The position numbers and the translations under genes were made by a program. A stretch of DNA of 64,000 bases from DATFQI01 sp963816955 (GTDB lineage Bacteria; Actinomycetota; Thermoleophilia; Solirubrobacterales; Solirubrobacteraceae). The notes below the pieces were generated by a model. That model did no database searches. It was given only the letters and a program-made list of their open reading frames with translations, and had not been told where the DNA came from. Numbering within the stretch: position 1 is the stretch's first letter; every line of letters starts with the position of its first letter. The stretch spans positions 806,001-870,000 of the forward strand of contig CAWFME010000004.1 in the NCBI GenBank assembly GCA_963816955.1, given 5' to 3'. Shown in pieces: positions 9,628 through 16,759 of this stretch.

Positions 9628-10269
9628 CGTCGGGAGCGTTGCTTGCAGCCAGTCCACCGCGGCCGGCACGTGGGCGGGGTCGATGTGGTGCGCGGCGTCG
9701 GACTCGTGGTACTCGACCGGGAGGCCGCCGGCCTCCAGCAGCGCCTTCGCCCGGCGGGCGAACCCGATGTCCATGATCGGGTCATGGCGGCCGTGGGCGA
9801 CGAACGCGCGGGTGCCCGTTCGGTCCTCGAGCGAGGGCTGCCAGCCGTCGACGCTCGGCACGAAGCCCGAGAACGCGAGGATGCCTGCGGGCGCCGGCCG
9901 GTCCGGCCCGAGCCCGAGCGCGTAGCTCATCACCGAGCCCATCGAGAAGCCGCCGAACACGGTCCGCTCCGGCGTCGCGCCCGTGCGCTCCCACAGCTCG
10001 TCGTGCAGCCCCGCGAGCGCGCGGTAGGCGGCGTGGAACGTGTCGGGGTCGGGGTAGCCGACGCGCGGCACGACGTACCAGTGGTGGCCGGGCCAGCCCG
10101 GGAGCTGCAGCGGCGCGCGCGGGGTCACGAAGTGCAGCCGCCGCTCCGGGTCGAGCACGTCGGCGAGGCCGAGCAGGTCGTGCTCGTCCGCGCCGCGCCC
10201 GTGGTGGAGGACGACGAGGCCGGCGGGGTCGCCGCCGGCCGGCCGCTCGCGGTAGGTCAGCTCGCTCAT
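9604..10269 (-). CDS. Alpha/beta hydrolase, carboxylesterase/phospholipase family (MhqD-like)
   Basis: A 221-residue serine hydrolase. The nucleophile elbow is GGFSMGS near residue 120, the Asp of the triad is in GRHDPIM and the His in HHIDPAH. The N-terminal VVLHHGRGADEHDLL gives the oxyanion hole. This is the family of MhqD and YpfH-like esterases. The start ATG (10269) overlaps the stop of the dioxygenase gene upstream, so both are one operon. In Bacillus, mhqD belongs to the quinone-responsive MhqR regulon together with the mhqO dioxygenase; the same pairing is seen here. Confidence 0.85.
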   Translation of the reverse strand: MSELTYRERPAGGDPAGLVVLHHGRGADEHDLLGLADVLDPERRLHFVTPRAPLQLPGWPGHHWYVVPRVGYPDPDTFHAAYRALAGLHDELWERTGATPERTVFGGFSMGSVMSYALGLGPDRPAPAGILAFSGFVPSVDGWQPSLEDRTGTRAFVAHGRHDPIMDIGFARRAKALLEAGGLPVEYHESDAAHHIDPAHVPAAVDWLQATLPTRAVDKSG

Positions 10270-11178
10270 GCGACGCCCGCGGCGCGCGGGTTGACGACGG
10301 GCGAGAGCGCGCGCTCGAGCTGGTCGCGCAGGTGCTCGTGCTGCGCCGGCAGCTGCAGCCGCCTCGCCGAGGTGCTCCGGGTCCTCGTCGAGGGCGAAGC
10401 CGGGGGAGACGGTCGCGATCTCGAACAGGACGCCGCGCGGCTCGCGGAAGTAGATCGAGCGGAAGTAGTCGCGGTCGCGCACCTCGCTGACGTACCCGTC
10501 GGCGCCGATGATGCGCTGCTGCCACGCCACGTGGTCCTCGTCGCGCGAGGTCCAGGCGATGTGGTGCACGGTGCCCGCGCCCTGGCGGCCCGTGAGCTGC
10601 GGCGCCGGGTCGTAGGCCCAGTGGAAGTGGCGCTCGTCGCCCTGCAGGCGGTACTCGCCGCCGCCCTCGTGCTCGAAGCCGAGGACCTGCGTCAGCACGC
10701 CCTCCTCGACCGGAGCGTACGCGCTGTAGGCGCGCGCGCCCTCGAGGCCGGTGATCGCGTGCTCGGCCGGCACGTCGGGGTGCTCGGCGCGCAGCGGCGG
10801 GTTGCCGTCGTCGGCGACCACGAGCTCGAGCGCGAGCCCGTCGGGGTCGGCGACGCGCAGCGAGCGCTCGCCGCGCGAGGCCTCCGGAAGGCGCTGCGCC
10901 CAGAACTCCAGCGAGGCCTCGGAGGGCACGCCGAGCTGCAGGACGTGGATCATCCCGATGCCGGGGCGGCCGGGGGCGGCGCCGGGGAACTCGAACCAGG
11001 TGAGGATCGAGCCGGGCGAGCCGGCCTCGTCGCCGAAGTACAGGTGGTAGGCGTCGGGCGAGTCGAAGTTGACGGTCTTCTTGACCAGCCGCAGCCCCAG
11101 GGTCCCGGCGTAGAAGTCCACGGTGGCCTGGGCGTCGGCCGTGATCATCGTGACGTGGTGGAGCCCTTCCAGCTTCAT
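10266..11178 (-). CDS. Ring-cleaving dioxygenase, MhqO-like glyoxalase fold, one frameshift
   Basis: About 304 residues made of two vicinal-oxygen-chelate modules. It starts MKLEGLHHVTMITAD; metal ligands are expected in the LHHVT motif, in the repeat VHHIAWTSRD, and in the Glu of RGVLFEIATVSPGFA, all visible. The family includes hydroquinone-specific MhqO and LinE-type enzymes. The last 35 codons (LQLPAQHEHLRDQLERAL...) are in another frame; removing one base near 10365 restores them and gives a stop that overlaps the esterase start. A good ribosome site (GGGAAGAGGAAG) precedes the ATG. The promoter faces twin operators at 11220-11258. Confidence 0.85.
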
Positions 11179-11219
11179 CGCTTCCTCTTCCCGTTCGCGT
11201 TGCCGACAGTGTAGACCAG

Positions 11220-11258
11220 AGTAGTTGCATAGACAACTACTGAGGTTGTGCGGGCAAC
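11220..11258. promoter_or_regulatory. Two tandem MarR-type operators
   Basis: AGTAGTTG (11220-11227) and CAACTACT (11234-11241) form an eight-base inverted repeat. A second site of the same form, GTTG-N6-CAAC, is at 11245-11258. The two are exactly 21 bp apart, two helical turns, on the same DNA face. They lie in the 98-bp gap between the divergent dioxygenase and FUSC genes. GTTG-N6-CAAC palindromes are typical of MarR-family repressors; no MarR gene is in the window. Confidence 0.7.
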
Positions 11259-11275
11259 TGCCGATGAAGGTACGT

Positions 11276-12412
11276 ATGACCTCGGTCGTGCACATTGGCC
11301 GCCGGCGCCTCCACGGGCGCGTGCTGCCGATCCTCCAGGCCGCCGTCGCGGCCGTCGCCGCGTGGCTGCTGGCCGGCACGCTGGTGGCCGAGTCGCGGCC
11401 CGCTTTCGCGGCGATCGCGGCCGTCATCTGCGTCGGCGTGACCCAGGGGCGGCGCGGCGAGCGGGCGATCCAGCTCACCGGCGGCGTCGTGATCGGGCTC
11501 TCCGCCTCCACGCTGCTGCTGTCCGCGCTCGGCCCGGGCGTGCCCCAGCTCGGCGTGATGGTCCTGCTCGCGATGGCGACCGCCGCGCTGCTCGGCGGCA
11601 GCGAGATGGTGATCGTCGAAGCCGGCGTCTCCGCGATCCTGCTCGTCACGCTCGATCCCTCCTCGGGCGGGAGCTTCTCCGGCGACCGGATCGTCGAGGC
11701 CCTGATCGGCGGCGCGACCGCGCTGTCGGTCGGCGCCGTGCTGTTCCCCGCCGACCCGGCGCTGCACGCCGGGCGAGCGGGCCAGGCCGTGTTCGCCGCG
11801 CTCGGCCAGGCGCTGCAGCGCGTCGCCGAGGGCCTCGAGGGCCGCGATCCCGTCGAGACCCGCGCCGCGCTCGACGACGCGCGTGCGATCGACCCGCTGC
11901 TGGCCGAGGCGCGCGAGCTGCTGGAGACGCGCGAGCGGCTCGCCCCGAAGGGCTCCCGGACCCAGCTGCAGCGCTACGAGCGCTCGCTCGAGCAGGTCGA
12001 CCTGGCGGTGCGCAACACCCGCGTGCTCGCGCGCGACGCGGCCCGCGTCGCCCGCGCCGGCGAGCCCCCGGCCGGCGTGCCGGGCGCGATCCGCCTGCTC
12101 GAGGGCGCGGTCTGGGAGCTGGCCGCCTCGTACGACGACCCGCCGCGCGCCGAGCTCGCCCGCCGCAGCGCCGTCGCCGCCGCCGCGCGCGCCGAGAAGC
12201 TCGACGGCGCCCGCCCCGAGCTGGTCGGCCAGGTCCGCTCGACCGCGGCCGACCTCGTGCGCGCCGCCGAGCTGGTCACCGACCCCGACGAGCTGCTCGA
12301 GCAGCCGACGGAGGAGCTGCTCGCCGTTCAGTTCAGCTCGAGCACGATCTTGCCGAGCGCGCCGCGGCCGTCGATCAGCCGCAGCGCCTCCGCCGCGTCC
12401 TCGAGTGCGTAG
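11276..12412 (+). CDS. FUSC/aromatic acid exporter-like membrane protein
   Basis: About 378 residues. The first 165 contain roughly five hydrophobic segments in the FUSC/ArAE pattern (ESRPAFAAIAAVICVGVTQGRRGERA..QLTGGVVIGL), the rest is a cytoplasmic helical domain. Such proteins export aromatic acids and related toxic compounds. ATG 11276 is preferred over 11264 because GAAGG lies 6-10 bases before it and the earlier ATG would leave no room for a ribosome site next to the operator. The last 28 codons overlap the convergent quinone oxidoreductase gene and look non-native, so the true end may be near 12330. It is divergent from the dioxygenase-esterase operon and shares its operators. Confidence 0.75.
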   Translation: MTSVVHIGRRRLHGRVLPILQAAVAAVAAWLLAGTLVAESRPAFAAIAAVICVGVTQGRRGERAIQLTGGVVIGLSASTLLLSALGPGVPQLGVMVLLAMATAALLGGSEMVIVEAGVSAILLVTLDPSSGGSFSGDRIVEALIGGATALSVGAVLFPADPALHAGRAGQAVFAALGQALQRVAEGLEGRDPVETRAALDDARAIDPLLAEARELLETRERLAPKGSRTQLQRYERSLEQVDLAVRNTRVLARDAARVARAGEPPAGVPGAIRLLEGAVWELAASYDDPPRAELARRSAVAAAARAEKLDGARPELVGQVRSTAADLVRAAELVTDPDELLEQPTEELLAVQFSSSTILPSAPRPSISRSASAASSSA

Positions 12413-13314
12413 CGCGCACCGACGATCGGCGCCACGAAGCCCTTCTCGGCCAGCGCCAGCACGCCCTCGCCGATCTCGCGGTTGACGTCCGGCTTGCCGA
12501 GGACGTAGCCGCCCCAGCCGGCGCCGATGACCTCCGTGTTGTTGAGCAGCAGGCGGTTCACGCGCACCTCGGGGATCGAGCCGCCGGTGAAGCCGACCAC
12601 GACCGCGCGGCCGCCCTCGCCGAGCGAGCGCAGGCTGTCGGTGAAGCGGTCGCCGCCGACCGGATCGAGCACGACGTCGACGCCGCCGCCCGAGGCCTCC
12701 TTGGCCTCGTCCTTCCACGGGCCGTCGGAGCGCAGCACCTCGTCGGCGCCGGCCGCGCGCGCCACGCGCTCCTTCTCGTCGGTGGAGACGACCGCCAGCA
12801 CGCGGCAGCCGAGCCCCTTCGCGACCTGGATCGAGGCCGTCCCGACGCCACCGGCGGCGCCGTGCACGAGCACGGTCTCGCCCTCCTCGAGGCGCCCGCG
12901 CAGCACGAGCGCGAAGTACGCCGTGTGGTAGTTGAGGATCAGCCCGGCGCCCTGCGCGAAGTCCAGCGAGTCGGGGAGTGCGAAGGTCAGGTAGTCGGGC
13001 GCGACGGCGACCTCGGCGAAGCCGCCGAGCATGCAGAAGGCCGCGACACGGTCACCCTCCTTGACGGCGGCGCCCGCCGGCGCGCTGCGCACGACCCCGC
13101 CGACCTCGCTGCCGGGGACGAACGGCAGCGGCGGCTTGATCTGGTACTCGCCGCGGGTCTGCAGGACCTCGGGGAAGGAGACGCCGGCCGCGTGGACGTC
13201 GACGACTACGCCCTCCGCGCCGGTCAGCGGGTGCGTGGCGCCGGGCTCGGGGACGTCGCCGATCCTCAGCGCGGAGTCCGGCCCGGAGAGCTCGGTGATC
13301 TGTTGGGCTCGCAT
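12328..13314 (-). CDS. NADPH:quinone oxidoreductase family, zinc-free MDR
   Basis: A 328-residue medium-chain dehydrogenase/reductase. The nucleotide-binding motif is GAAGGVGTASIQVAKGLG near residue 150, and the N-terminal catalytic domain has GVSFPEVLQTRGEYQ and PGSEVGGVV. It lacks the Cys/His ligands of zinc alcohol dehydrogenases, as in the quinone oxidoreductase branch. It would reduce quinones or enones with NADPH. It lies beside the MhqO/MhqD-like operon and exporter, supporting a quinone or aromatic electrophile detoxification locus. Its promoter faces the HD-GYP gene 26 bases away. Confidence 0.88.
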   Translation of the reverse strand: MRAQQITELSGPDSALRIGDVPEPGATHPLTGAEGVVVDVHAAGVSFPEVLQTRGEYQIKPPLPFVPGSEVGGVVRSAPAGAAVKEGDRVAAFCMLGGFAEVAVAPDYLTFALPDSLDFAQGAGLILNYHTAYFALVLRGRLEEGETVLVHGAAGGVGTASIQVAKGLGCRVLAVVSTDEKERVARAAGADEVLRSDGPWKDEAKEASGGGVDVVLDPVGGDRFTDSLRSLGEGGRAVVVGFTGGSIPEVRVNRLLLNNTEVIGAGWGGYVLGKPDVNREIGEGVLALAEKGFVAPIVGARYALEDAAEALRLIDGRGALGKIVLELN

Positions 13315-13340
13315 GCGGCGGCGGATACTGCCAGGACCCT

Positions 13341-14789
13341 ATGTACGGCGCGCCGCCGCTGGGTGATAATCCCGCGATGGGCGCCGGTCCCCGCCCGCTC
13401 GCCGTGCCGCTCGCCGATGTGATCGGCGCGCTCTCCTATGCGCTCGACCTGACCGAGGGCGAGCCGCCGGGCCACGCGGTGCGCACGTGCATGATCGGGA
13501 TGCGGCTCGCCGAGGAGATCGGCCTGGGGGAGGCCGACCGCTTCGACCTCTTCTACGCGCTGCTGCTCAAGGACGCGGGCTGCTCGGCGAACTCCGCGCG
13601 GATGGCGGCGCTGTTCGCGGTCGACGACCGCCTCGCCAAGCGCTCGTCCAAGCGCGTGGACTGGTCTCGCTCCTACAGCGCGTTCCTGTGGACGCTGCGG
13701 ACCGTCTCGCCCGGCGGCTCGCTGCGCTCGCGCGCCACCCAGCTGCTCTCGCTGCGCCAGGAGACGGAGATCACGCGCTCGCTGATGCGGGCCCGCTGCG
13801 AGCGCGGCGCGGAGATCGCCCGGCTGATCGGGCTCCCGCCCGGAACGGCCGCCGCGATCCGGGCGCTGGACGAGCACTGGGACGGCCACGGCCAGCCCGA
13901 AGGTCAGCGCGGTGACGAGATCCCGCTCGGCGGCCGGATTCTCTGCCTGGCCCAGACGGTCGAGATCTTCCACGCGGCGCGCGGCGTCGACGCGGCCCTG
14001 CGGGTGGCGGCGCGCCGCAGCGGCGGCTGGTTCGACCCGCGGCTCGTGGCCGCGCTGCAGCGCTTCCGCTCCGACACGGCGTTCTGGCGCTCGCTGCCCT
14101 CCGGCGACCTCGGGCGGTGGGAGCCGAGCGAGCGGCGCATGACCGCCGACGAGACCTACCTCGACCGCATCGCCGACGCGTTCGCGGGCGTCGTCGACGC
14201 CAAGTCGCCCTGGACCTACCGCCACTCCGACCGAACGTGCGTGATCGCGATGAGCATCGCGGCGCTGCTCGGCTGCGACGAGGAAGTGCTGAGCGACATG
14301 CGCCGCGCCGCGCTGCTGCACGACGTCGGCAAGCTCGCGATCTCCAACCGCATCCTCGACAAGCCGGCGCGGCTGACCGACGAGGAGTTCGCGGTCGTGC
14401 GCCGGCACCCGCTGCACACGAGCGCGATCCTCGAGCGCACGCCGGGCTTCGCGCAGCTCGCCCCGCTGGCCGGGGCGCACCACGAGCGGCTCGACGGCTC
14501 GGGCTACCCGCACGGGCTCGACGCGAGCTCGCTGACGCTGCCGATGCGGGTGCTCGCGGTCGCTGACGTCTACGAGGCCCTGACCTCCGAGCGGCCCTAC
14601 CGGCCGGCGATGAGCTCCGCGCAGGCGCTCGAGGTCATCCGGCCGGACGTCCCTGCGCGGCTGGACCGCGACGCGTTCGACGCGCTCGAGGCGGTGCTCG
14701 GGGAGCGCCTGCCGGACTCCCCGGCGGCGCCGGCCGCGGTCGACGACACGGTCCGCGCCGAGGCCGTGATCGGCCGCCGCGTGCACTGA
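13341..14789 (+). CDS. HD-GYP domain protein with degenerate first HD domain
   Basis: A 482-residue cytoplasmic protein. The C-terminal half is a complete HD-GYP domain: an HD pair in LLHDVGK, HPLHTSAIL, and HHERLDGSGYP, the signature of c-di-GMP phosphodiesterases. The N-terminal half is a related HD fold (GHAVRTCMIGMRLAEEIGL) in which the HD pair reads LLKDAGC, so metal binding is probably lost. No receiver, GGDEF or membrane domain is present. A second in-frame ATG at 13377 gives MGAGPRPLAVPL and could be the real start. The role is likely c-di-GMP turnover or a regulatory variant of it. Confidence 0.88.
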   Translation: MYGAPPLGDNPAMGAGPRPLAVPLADVIGALSYALDLTEGEPPGHAVRTCMIGMRLAEEIGLGEADRFDLFYALLLKDAGCSANSARMAALFAVDDRLAKRSSKRVDWSRSYSAFLWTLRTVSPGGSLRSRATQLLSLRQETEITRSLMRARCERGAEIARLIGLPPGTAAAIRALDEHWDGHGQPEGQRGDEIPLGGRILCLAQTVEIFHAARGVDAALRVAARRSGGWFDPRLVAALQRFRSDTAFWRSLPSGDLGRWEPSERRMTADETYLDRIADAFAGVVDAKSPWTYRHSDRTCVIAMSIAALLGCDEEVLSDMRRAALLHDVGKLAISNRILDKPARLTDEEFAVVRRHPLHTSAILERTPGFAQLAPLAGAHHERLDGSGYPHGLDASSLTLPMRVLAVADVYEALTSERPYRPAMSSAQALEVIRPDVPARLDRDAFDALEAVLGERLPDSPAAPAAVDDTVRAEAVIGRRVH

Positions 14790-14836
14790 TCGTCCGGATC
14801 GGTCCCCGCGCGCGGTTTGGGGTAGGACTCCGCGCG

Positions 14837-15715
14837 ATGCCACGTCTCCGCCGCTCCGCGCCCCGCTGGGTCCCTGAGCCGCCCACCGACATGCCGATCG
14901 GCCGCGTCGTGCACGTGCCCGGCCGCGGCGAGTACTTCGTGCGCGACAGCGGAGGGGACGGGCCGCCGGTGCTGCTGCTGCACGGCTGGACGGCCTCCGC
15001 CGACCTCAACTGGCACGCGCAGTACGCGGCGCTCGCCGGCGCGGGGCTGCGGGTGCTCGCGCTCGACCATCGCGGCCACGGCCGCGGGCTGCGGACCTTC
15101 GTGGACTTCCGGCTGGACGACTGCGCCGACGACGCGATCGCGCTCGCCGAGCACCTCGGCACGGGCCCCGTCACCGTCGCGGGCTACTCGATGGGCGGGC
15201 CGATCGCGCTGCTGGCGGCGCGGCGGCACCCGGGCGCGGTGCGCGGCCTCGTCCTCTGCGCGACGTCGTCGAACTGGCGCGCGCTGCGGCTGCGCGGGCT
15301 CTGGTGGTCGATGGCGTGGTTCCGGCTCTGGCTCGGCCTCGCGCCGTACGAGATCTGGCGCAACGGGCTGCGGCTGGTCGGGATGCCCGACTCCGCGACC
15401 ACGACCTGGATGGCGGCGGAGCTGGTGCGCGGGTCCTCGCGCGACGTCGCGGAGGCGGGGCGCGAGCTCGGCCGCTTCGACGCGCGGCCGTGGCTCGGCG
15501 AGATCCGCCAGCCGGCGGCGGTGGTCGTGACGCGCGACGACCGGGCGGTGCCGCCGCGCTGGCAGCGCGCGCTCGCCAAGGGCCTCGGCGCCCCGACGTT
15601 CGAGTGCCCGGGCGACCACTTCGCCTGCGGCGAGCAGCCCGAGGGCTTCAACGCCGCGCTGCTGGCGGCGCTGGAGCGGGTGGGCGCGCTGCCGGCGGCG
15701 CGAGCCGCCGCCTAG
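14837..15715 (+). CDS. Alpha/beta hydrolase
   Basis: A 292-residue hydrolase with oxyanion motif LLLHGWTASADLNW, nucleophile elbow AGYSMGGPIA, and the His in GDHFACG. The Asp is probably in TRDDRAVPP. No signal peptide is visible. The family is broad (epoxide hydrolases, esterases, haloperoxidase-like enzymes) and the substrate cannot be assigned. The gene ends just before a stretch with two gene remnants at 15716-15971. Confidence 0.8.
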   Translation: MPRLRRSAPRWVPEPPTDMPIGRVVHVPGRGEYFVRDSGGDGPPVLLLHGWTASADLNWHAQYAALAGAGLRVLALDHRGHGRGLRTFVDFRLDDCADDAIALAEHLGTGPVTVAGYSMGGPIALLAARRHPGAVRGLVLCATSSNWRALRLRGLWWSMAWFRLWLGLAPYEIWRNGLRLVGMPDSATTTWMAAELVRGSSRDVAEAGRELGRFDARPWLGEIRQPAAVVVTRDDRAVPPRWQRALAKGLGAPTFECPGDHFACGEQPEGFNAALLAALERVGALPAARAAA

Positions 15716-15794
15716 AGCGCGCGAAGACCCAGGTCTTGAGCGCCACGTAGCGGGTGACGGTGGCGAGCGCCGAGCCGAGCTCGGCGGTTCGCGA
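15716..15794 (-). pseudogene. Remnant of a membrane protein C-terminus (GtrA-like)
   Basis: Read on the minus strand this short stretch encodes ELGSALATVTRYVALKTWVF, which looks like the last transmembrane helix and tail of a GtrA-type flippase. Nothing of the rest of such a gene is present; upstream sequence switches at about 15795 to an unrelated fragment in the opposite direction. Best read as a rearrangement scar. The family call is tentative. Confidence 0.3.
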
Positions 15795-15971
15795 GTGCTC
15801 GACGCGGCCCGGACGCTGGCCGAGCAGTCCGGCATCCGGCGGCGCCGCCTGACGCTGGTCGACCGCAGCGCCACCTACGCCCACAACGATCCGAGCTCGG
15901 CCGCACCGCGCCGCAACGCGTTCCTGAAGCGCCTGATCCCGTTCCTGGAGCGGACCGCGCGGGACCGTTAG
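15795..15971 (+). pseudogene. C-terminal fragment of a hydrolase-like protein
   Basis: From a GTG at 15795, 58 codons encode VLDAARTLAEQSGIRRRR, then LTLVDRSATYAHNDPSS, ending AFLKRLIPFLERTARDR and a TAG. The pattern Asp-Arg-Ser...His-Asn-Asp-Pro followed by a terminal amphipathic helix resembles the end of a secreted lipase or alpha/beta hydrolase. No N-terminal part is found upstream, where a different fragment lies on the other strand. It may be a decayed gene rather than a small protein. Confidence 0.35.
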
Positions 15972-15972
15972 G

Positions 15973-16677
15973 TCACGCGAACACGAGCACGAGCACGGCG
16001 ACCACGGCAAGGAAGGCGACCCGGCCGGCCGTCGAGCCGAGCAGGCTGCCGCCCAGCTCGAGCTCCTCCGCCGCCACGCCCGCGGGCGTGGCCTGCGGGT
16101 CGGCGAGCGTGAGCGGGTGCGGCGCCTCGGGACGGTCGCGGCGCAGGGTCGTGCGCACGTACCAGCGGCCGAACAGCGAGCGGCGGTGGGGTATGGCGAG
16201 GCCGGCGTCGGCCAGTACCCAGCGCGGCTTCGACCACGAGCGCGAGCCCGTGTCCACCCAGGCCTCGTGCACCTCGGCCGAGCCGGGGGACGACTTGAGC
16301 TCGTCGAGCTCGTCGTCGCAGCGCCAGACGCTGTCGGGCTTGGGCAGCCGCTCGCCCGGAGTCGGCCGCTCTCCCCAGATCGCGAGCAGCGGCCGGACCG
16401 CGCGCGGGTTGGGGTCGTGCATGAGCACGACGTGCGCCTTGCGGGGCGGGCTCGATGCGTTCTGGAAGTCGCGGCGCGCGAGCGCGAGGCCGGCGGTCTG
16501 GCGCACGGACCAGAGCGCCAGCGCAGCGGCGAGGACGAGGACGATGCCACCGGTGGTCTCCGAGGCGAGCGCGAACGCGCCGGCGGTGACGAGCGCGCCG
16601 GCGAGCACCCAGGCGACCACGCGCCGCCGCTCCGCACGAGTGGCCCGGTGCAGCAGGCTGTCGACGGAGGGCCTCAC
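15973..16677 (-). CDS. Hypothetical membrane protein
   Basis: A 234-residue protein with a TM hairpin near the N-terminus (about 22-63), a soluble central region (about 70-205) and a hydrophobic C-terminal anchor (LVIVF-like tail GRVAFLAVVAVLVLVFA). The soluble part contains HVVLMHDPNPRAVRPLL and FGRWYVRTTLRRDRP and carries no enzyme motif that I recognise. Its stop lies 1 base from the fragment at 15971. Codon use is like the neighbours. Family unknown. Confidence 0.6.
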   Translation of the reverse strand: MRPSVDSLLHRATRAERRRVVAWVLAGALVTAGAFALASETTGGIVLVLAAALALWSVRQTAGLALARRDFQNASSPPRKAHVVLMHDPNPRAVRPLLAIWGERPTPGERLPKPDSVWRCDDELDELKSSPGSAEVHEAWVDTGSRSWSKPRWVLADAGLAIPHRRSLFGRWYVRTTLRRDRPEAPHPLTLADPQATPAGVAAEELELGGSLLGSTAGRVAFLAVVAVLVLVFA

Positions 16678-16722
16678 GCGGTGGCCGATGCCCGCGGCGG
16701 CGGCGGATCAAACAGCGCGGCG

Positions 16723-16748
16723 GGAGGGCCCGCGGATGCGGGCCCTCC
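16723..16748 (-). terminator. Strong hairpin after the LVIVD gene
   Basis: Arms GGAGGGCCCGC (16723-16733) and GCGGGCCCTCC (16738-16748) pair perfectly over 11 bp with a GGAT loop. It begins 12 bases past the stop of the minus-strand LVIVD gene. Downstream on that strand the only T-run is TTT, so it would be a non-canonical GC-rich terminator of the type often seen in high-GC genomes. Confidence 0.6.
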
Positions 16749-16759
16749 TGCGCGCGGTC

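Noticed and set aside
9604..11649. Apparent fusion of dioxygenase and esterase in one frame
   Set aside because: The fusion arises from a single extra base near 10365; the true dioxygenase end is in another frame and stops at the esterase start.
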